Under the pieces are notes generated by a model, which worked only from the letters and a program-made list of their open reading frames with translations, had not been told where the DNA came from and searched no databases. A stretch of 64,000 nt of DNA from Branchiostoma floridae (taxonomy: Eukaryota; Chordata; Leptocardii; Amphioxiformes; Branchiostomatidae): contig NC_049983.1 in assembly GCF_000003815.2 (NCBI RefSeq), positions 27,944,888 through 28,008,887 on the forward strand, written 5' to 3'. The position numbers and the translations under genes are program-made. Positions 57,322 through 64,000 of the stretch are shown here, piece after piece (position 1 is the stretch's first letter; every line of letters begins with the position of its first letter).

Positions 57322-60300
57322 TTATCCACGTGCTGAAAAGAGAAACGGAACCTTGATAATATTCAAACGATGCGAATTCACCAAATTCGCCGATAAACAG
57401 CAATGATGATTTATATATATATATATATTTTTTCTATTTTGCTTTTTGTACAGACTGGGACAATGTGGCACTGCACTCAAGTTTTGTAACTTATATTAAC
57501 AGTGCCACATACACGGTACAGACAGAGGGTACCCATTTTTACACCTGAGTGAAGTGAGGAAGGTCGTGTAAAGCCTTTCCCAAGGCCACAACGTCGGGGC
57601 GTGGCACGGCGGGGATCGAACTCAGAACCTCTAGGTTCCGAGCCGAACTCTCTACCAGTTGCGCCACGCCCGACGCCATGATTTATATTTGGTGGTGGCA
57701 ATTTCGCTTGCCGTTTATTCCCCTGCTGAAAAGAGAAACGCAACTTTGCTAAGATTCAAATTATGTGAATTTGGAATTTTCACAGTTTAATAGAGATGAT
57801 TTGATATTCGAATTCGATTTAAAAAAAAGAGTAAATGAATGGCTGAGTGAGTGAGTGAGTGAATGAGTGAGTGACTATGAAAGCAAGATAGATATCGATG
57901 TTCATATATATACATTTTTGTTTCACAAAAATGAATTTATGCCTACCTTCTCGGCCGTTATAGTTATTCAGAAAGAACCCATAATCACTCCACACTAAAT
58001 GTTTCTTGGTGGGAATACCAGCAACTTTTATTGACTGGCATAAAGCATAACAAATACGACAAACTTTACAAACCAAAATGGAAATAATTTTGCACAAATT
58101 GTCATGCCTGACATATACGATCATTACACTTATTGTGTATCTGAAAATGTTTTACAAACGTTGTAATATTATAACCAACAATCAATCACGATTTTTCCAC
58201 CCGCCCCGCCTACAACAAATTAGCATTCGTGCAAAGTTGAATATACTTGCAGCAAGAATGGTAAGGTTACTCCGGCAAAAGAAGAAATAACGATATGGGC
58301 TAACGAGTCCAACAGCGAAGCATAGAAATCACAGCTTGGCACATGAATAGCTATGTGCCCAAGTTAAGTCAGATTGCCGCAATGTTAACAACAACGATAA
58401 CAAAACAAACACTCTGGCAATATTAAAATAACAATAATACCCAGTAAAGCCCTGTAGTATAACACAGTAATCATTGCCAGGAATATGCTAAATGTTTAAA
58501 TTTGACTAATGTACCTCATGTCCTAACGTGTCTCAAAATCAAAGAGCCTGTGTCTAGGATACTAAGACCCAATAAGTATCCAGACATAAACAAGGAACAG
58601 CGAAGATAATATAAGTTGGCACTTGCCACACTTTAAACTTACCAGGTTATTTCTTTAGCTTTGAAAGCAACTATCTAGGAGTCAACAACAGGCTAACCAA
58701 ATGGATAACCATAAGTATAAATATGAACAAATGCTAGGGAACTGAATGCACAAAACTTACGTAAGAGTCTATTATGGAGCAAAAGGTGTACATGTCACAG
58801 GTTCTGGGCATTTAATATACCGCGAGATGGTTATTAATATGATCTGTAAAGTAACAACGTGTTTCTTAGATCTTCTTCCGTTCTCAGTTAGGTTATGTCA
58901 ACTGTATCTAGAACATATGCATATGTAACTATCCATATAGCAAGTACGTTAAGGATAATGACACATATCTTGATAAACAACACTTATGCAAATAATACAT
59001 GGCCGTTCACCACTATACATCACAAAAATAAGTGTACTACAGTGTCATAGAAAAGTATGACCAGGAGAAACATGTTTTAGCAATCCTATCAATTGGATCT
59101 GTTTCAAGGCTGATGAAAGATGTAGTAGTTCTTGAATGGTAACCCTACACTCCTGCAATTTATCAATGGACAGTCGTGCCCCCAATATTAATCAGTGTAG
59201 TAAGGTCGTTGTTGTTTTTGGATGAGTTTTTCTTCTGCCTGTGGTACTCCCACATCCTGATCCCTATCACTGGAAACTGTAAGATCACGTTCATAAGATG
59301 CGTATGTGCTATTATCGAACATAAAAACATCAGTAATATAAGTGGGATAACATATGTTCAACTTCCTTACTGCTATCCAATGAAGCGCGGTGCTAACTGT
59401 TACAACGATGGCACGTGCGCAAGACGTAAAATATCCCACGGGCAAACACCAAATGTAATAGTAACCGTCCTTAAAGAAGAAACCTAACAGATGTCTGCTG
59501 GTAACACTCCCAGCAGGCTGGTCCTACATGTCCTTCACAAATCACCCCATTTATAGAGCTGGGCAGTAGGCCTGCTGGTAACCTACCTGAGTTATACGTT
59601 CTCACAGGTAAATAAAAATAAGAAAATGGACTGAGTCATACGGTCGCACAGCCATAAATAACCTGTGAGTTATACGTTCTCACAGGTAAATAAAAATAAG
59701 AAAATGGACTGTGAGTCATACGGTCGCACAGCCATAAATAACCTGTGTTAACCCTTCAAGCAGGTGGCACAGGTAAATAAAAATAAGAAAATGGTCTGTG
59801 AGTCATACGGTCGCACAGCCATAAATAACATGTGAGTTATACGTTCTCACAGGTAAATAAAAATAAGAAAATGGACTGTGAGTCATACAGTCGCACAGCC
59901 ATAAATAACCTGTGTTAACCCTTCAAGCAGGTCGCACAGGTAAATAAAAATATGAAAATGGACTGTGAGTCATACGGTCGCACAGCCATAAATAACCTGT
60001 GTTAACCCTTCAAGCAGGTCACAGGTAAATAAAAATAAGAAAATGGTCTGTGAGTCATACGGTCGCACAGCCATAAATAACATGTGAGTTATACGTTCTC
60101 ACAGGTAAATAAAAATAAGAAAATGGACTGTGAGTCATACGGTCGCACAGCCATAAATAACCTGTGTTAACCCTTCAAGCAGGTCACAGGTAAATAAAAA
60201 TCACCTGCCGAACAAACCTTCTGGGAACTGAACTGTTACATTTTTACTACTTGAATTCTTCGTTTCTTCTCAGGCGACACCAACTTTTTAGGGGGTGAAA

Positions 60301-63300
60301 TCACACCAGTGGCTATAATGATCTCCCAATCGGTTAAGCACCATGAAAGTTGTGGTGCATATTTTTTTAAACATTACAGGGGTTGTGAAAAATGAAGGAA
60401 CCAGTGATGTTGTCTAATTTGCTCCATATCAAGTCATAAAGGCAGGCGACAGCATTTTTTATATTTCAATAAGAACGAGCCTAATGTGTCCGTGCCTTTG
60501 TTTCCACCCTGTAGACAGTCTGGGATTTCTAATAAATCTATGTATTTATAGGGTACAATTCACCCTTGTAGCTACTGGGATGGTCACAGTAGGGAATACT
60601 TCCTTGGTACTTTACCCAGGGAACACGGGATTCCTGTTTAAGAGAATGGTCTAAGAGTCACACAGTCATAGAGCCAAAATAACCTGTGGTAACCCTCCTA
60701 TCAGGTCGCACAGGTAAATAGAATAAGAGAATGGTCTGTGAGCCATACGACCACACAGCCAAATTATACATGTAAGTCCTACTTTCGGACAGGTAAATAG
60801 AATAAGAGAATGGTCTGTGAGCCATACGACCACACAGCCAAATTATACATGTAAGTCCTACTTTCGGACAGGTAAATAGAATAAGAGAATGGTCTGTGAG
60901 CCATTCAGCCACACAGCCAAAATATAACCTGTAAGTCCTACTTTCGCACAGGTAAATAGAATAAGAGAATGGACTGTGAGTCATACGGTCACACAGCCAA
61001 TATATAACATGTGAGTCCTACTTTCGCACAGGTAAATAGAATAAGGGAATGGTCTTTGAGCCATTCAGCCACACAGCCGAAATATAACATGTGAGTCCTA
61101 CTTTCGTATAGGATAATAGAATAAAAGAATGGTCTGTGAGTCATACGGTCACACAGCCAATATATAACATGTGAGTCCTACTTTCGCACAGGTAAATAGC
61201 ACAAGAGAATGGTCTGAGAGCCATACAGCCACACAGCCGAAATATAACATGTGGGTCCTACTTTCGCATAGGTAAATAGAATAAAAGAATGGTCTGTGAG
61301 TCATACGGTCACACAGCCTAAACATAACCTGTGAGTCATACTTTCGCACCGGTAAATAGAAAAGAAGAAAAATGGTCTGTACGGTGACACATTTTAAAAT
61401 TAACTTCGCAGTATTGAGTCAACGATCAGCCATGAACAAATACTAACTGTGAGCCATACGGTCACACAGCAGATCTTTATGATAAATAAACCAGGTCCCA
61501 TAACGGGTAAAGAGCATGACCTGATATTGAGCTAATTTCATGATGTATAAACCCAAGGAGGTTAAAAAATATCATAACAGGCAAAAACCTGACTAGTTAC
61601 CGGCAAGAAATTATTTTCGAATTAAAAAGAAACAAAATATGATACAAAATAATCCACAATAATCAGCTAACCAAACTCACTCGGGACTGGGTGGGAGGGC
61701 ACAAAAACATGCGATTAACTCCCCAATTCGGGCGTGGAGCTCGGGGAATTTCAAACTGCCCTTCTTCTATCTCTGTCAAGAATGATTCAGCGTTCGAATC
61801 TCTGAACACTGCTTGTTTGAAGGGCGCTGATTGGTTGTTCGAAAAGAACTTCGGTTTGATGCTTGGCCCCTGTAACGTTGGGCCAAATCAAAATATATAT
61901 CGGCCGTCACGTCCGGCCTAAATTTTTATTTTTGTTTCACAAAAATGAATTTATGCCTACCTTCTCGGCCGTTATAGTTATTCAGAAAGAACCCATAATC
62001 ACTCCACACTAAATGTTTCTTGGTGGGAATACCAGCAACTTTTATTGACTGGCATAAAGCATAACAAATACGACAAACTTTACAAACCAAAATGGAAATA
62101 ATTTTGCACAAATTGTCATGCCTGACATATACGATCATTACACTTATTGTGTATCTGAAAATGTTTTACAAACGTTGTAATATTATAACCAACAATCAAT
62201 CACGATTTTTCCACCCGCCAATGGAGCGATAGCGACGAAAACCCCCCCAAAGCGAGCCGCTAGGCGATTTAGAAAGGCCAGTAAGGTAGGCATGAACAAA
62301 ATGATGATCCCTGGAAACGTGACCATCAGATTCAGATACCCCTTTCCACGATACTGTGCTGTTTCTCTCATGAACAAATAAATGCCATACAATAAGCACT
62401 CATAAACACCGGATAGTGAAATTACCCCTCCTGATTTACCTTGTTTCATTTATGCACAATGTCAAAATTTTGAAATCCACTCTGTGGTACTTCTGTCGTC
62501 ACTGTTAAACAGTTACCATCTATGACATTGCTTGAATGCTTGAAAGTCCTGAATTCCATTTTTCTCGGCAGGATTTATAACGTTATAGATTCTATGCAAA
62601 GTTTTGGAATCGTGTTGATACATAAGATAACGTTAGTAACGGCACGGAACTTTAATCGGATACTTTTCAAAACCCATCTGTCAGTCAAAAACTAGCTCCG
62701 GTATGCAAAATATTTTCAGTGCTTTACAAAATCGGTAAGATATACGACTTAAAACCTTGTTAAGTTTGAGCCCATAAAGATTGCAAATTGCAACGACAAG
62801 TTAATCAATCTTCCGGTATGTTTTCAAGCCAATAAATTAAATTCGTGGGAGAGGGGCAGCGTTTGGAGTTTCAAGAAATTATACTTTACATCCTCACATT
62901 ACACTTTTATCATCACAGAGAATATAAAACAAATTAATAAAATGTCCGTCTAAGGCAACCGATATGCCCTGAAGTGTCCTTCATTCAAGTACATCTCCAG
63001 TCTTTGTCAATCTAAATTGGGCGGAAATCAGAACACGTGCCATTTTGAATCATGCCTCAGCACGCCATTTCACCCCTATTATTGAAAATGCTCACATCCA
63101 AAAGCTAGCAATATGGACCTCACGGCCATACCAACAGCCCCCACGTGGGGAACGTACAGTAGAAAGTTTGTAATGTGTTATTCGAACCCTATTTGATATT
63201 AAACACCTGTATGCAGTTCCCTCATCCTGACTAGAAACGTTCAGATAAACACCAAATCGCAGTTATACTATCATTGACTTAACAGTTTTCAGTCAAGTAA

Positions 63301-64000
63301 ATCTGTAAAAAGTTTCGTGAAGACTCTATGGCCTTTTCGTCACCCACGCTGACAACAGTTCTTTTTAACACAAACAATCGTCTGCTGTTTGCTTCCCGTC
63401 TTGCTACTAGTAGACTAGTGACTGAGATAAACTGTGAGTGAACACAGGCTACATACCCCAATACTTATATGGATAAAAAAGGAAGACCTGGGGCATCAGT
63501 GTACATGTGCCCGGAAAGTTTCCAAACTCATATTGTGGAAACGAACGTTACCAATGTCAAGATACGAATATCTCACTTACCGCAACAGTGTACGCTAACG
63601 TTCAAATCCAGCGCTGTAAATTCCCCCAAAGAGACGATTCACAAAACAACAAAAGATAAGATTAACTCACAAACACAAAAACATGCGATTAACTCCCCAA
63701 TTCGGGCGTGGAGCTCGGGGAATTTCAAACTGCCCTTCTTCTATCTCTGTCAAGAATGATTCAGCGTTCGAATCTCTGAACACTGCTTGTTTGAAGGGCG
63801 CTGATTGGTTGTTCGAAAAGAACTTCGGTTTGATGCTTGGCCCCTGTAACGTTGGGCCAAATCAAAATATATATCGGCCGTCACGTCCGGCCTAAATTTT
63901 TATATAGCGAGAGAGACCGGCTGAGTGAGTGGGTCGAATTAGTAAAAAAGCTGTTCCATTTCAATAATTCCATCAAAGTAGCTTCACATGACGTACCTGG
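57322..64000 (-). CDS. Lectin gene D, 3' part (runs off the window)
   Basis: Two pieces are present: the final exon (57322-57332, adding two residues and TAA) and, at the right edge, the end of the CTLD exon (from 63997, CCAG|GTACGT donor as in gene C). The 3' UTR motif shared with A-C lies at about 57115-57165. The intron between is 6.7 kb, against about 0.3-0.8 kb in the paralogs, because of the SINE at 57417-57677 and the repeat pair at 57914-63903. A second acceptor of the same kind at 57726-57728 would add different residues and stop at 57715-57717. The lectin domain itself lies outside the window. Confidence 0.7.
57417..57677 (-). mobile_element. tRNA-derived SINE
   Basis: Minus-strand head GGCGTCGGGCGTGGCGCAAC with A box (GGCGCAACTGG) and B box (GAGTTCGATCC), a unique body (about 57470-57590) and an AT-rich (TA)n tail at 57413-57430. 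A perfect 11-bp target duplication, atgatttatat, lies at 57406-57416 and 57678-57688. A textbook retroposed SINE, fairly young judging by the intact duplication. Confidence 0.88.
57914..61927. mobile_element. Repeat element X-Y, copy 1 (long)
   Basis: Begins with a ~300-bp block (57914-58205) repeated at 61928-62217 and ends with a ~225-bp block (about 61700-61927) repeated at 63675-63903. The interior differs from copy 2 and holds the hairpin arrays at 59580-61480. The end has ggccg-7 nt-cggcc, a small hairpin, just before taaattttta. No coding frame or inverted ends were recognised. Confidence 0.6.
59580..61480. repeat. Two related hairpin-forming tandem arrays
   Basis: Array 1 (59580-60200): units with ctgtgagtcatacggtcgca and ctgtgagttatacgttctca, each followed by cacaggtaaataaaaataag or a variant. 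Array 2 (60640-61480): about eight units of ~90 bp with ctgtgagccatacgaccaca, then catgtgagtcctactttcgc and acaggtaaatagaataagag. Many units contain self-complementary CTGTGAG...CTCACAG or CTGTG...CACAG pairs 9-13 nt apart. Confidence 0.8.
61928..63903. mobile_element. Repeat element X-Y, copy 2 (short)
   Basis: Directly abuts copy 1 in the same orientation, sharing its first ~290 bp and last ~230 bp almost base for base. The interior (62218-63670) is different and shows no gene. After 63903 the sequence returns to lectin intron (gagagaccggctgagtgagt), so the pair was inserted into gene D's last intron. Confidence 0.6.

Overview
The window looks like chordate-grade invertebrate nuclear DNA. 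It is most consistent with a cephalochordate (amphioxus, Branchiostoma). That assignment is inference from the vertebrate-like intron-rich genes, the very high load of intronic minisatellites and MITEs, and an intact Penelope-like element; no database was consulted. No prokaryotic feature is present.

Layout. (1) 1-16.9 kb, minus strand: a complete ACAD9-type mitochondrial acyl-CoA dehydrogenase gene in 16 coding exons. All splice phases join into one 649-residue frame (1950 bp). Its introns hold tandem repeats, most of which include the edge of the neighbouring exon, and a 2.4-kb Penelope-like retroelement with an intact 654-residue RT/GIY-YIG protein, inverted terminal copies and hammerhead-like motifs. 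(2) 16.9-17.5 kb: a short head-to-head intergenic region. (3) 17.5-32.6 kb, plus strand: a complete Gi-class G-protein alpha subunit gene giving 354 residues from 8 exons. Exon 6, which encodes switch II and III, exists in two full 130-bp versions 1.06 kb apart. They differ at 22 synonymous codons but only 4 residues, the pattern of an old, selected, mutually exclusive exon pair. (4) 32.6-37.1 kb: long 3' UTR or intergenic sequence with small TA-flanked MITEs. (5) 37.1-64 kb, minus strand: a tandem family of four related genes (A-D). They encode type II membrane proteins with a cytoplasmic tyrosine-bearing tail, one transmembrane helix, a short coiled-coil neck, a collagen-like stalk and a C-type lectin domain. 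A and C are open (419 and 361 residues). B carries a nonsense codon in its lectin domain and a decayed stalk. D runs off the right edge, its last intron enlarged by a head-to-tail pair of repeats.

How the parts work together. ACAD9 acts in mitochondria (complex I assembly and long-chain acyl-CoA oxidation). The Gi alpha subunit acts at the plasma membrane. The lectin family would present multivalent lectin heads at the cell surface and probably signals through tail tyrosines. The three units share no obvious pathway. What unites the region is its repeat biology: at least a dozen exon edges in the two large genes have been amplified into the adjacent intron, apparently leaving the original exon intact.

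Most worth following up: the duplicated Gi exon 6 and the intronic complementarity between the copies; exon-edge minisatellites; Penelope hammerhead motifs; a GC-AG intron shared by three lectin paralogs; and the nonsense-bearing lectin paralog B.
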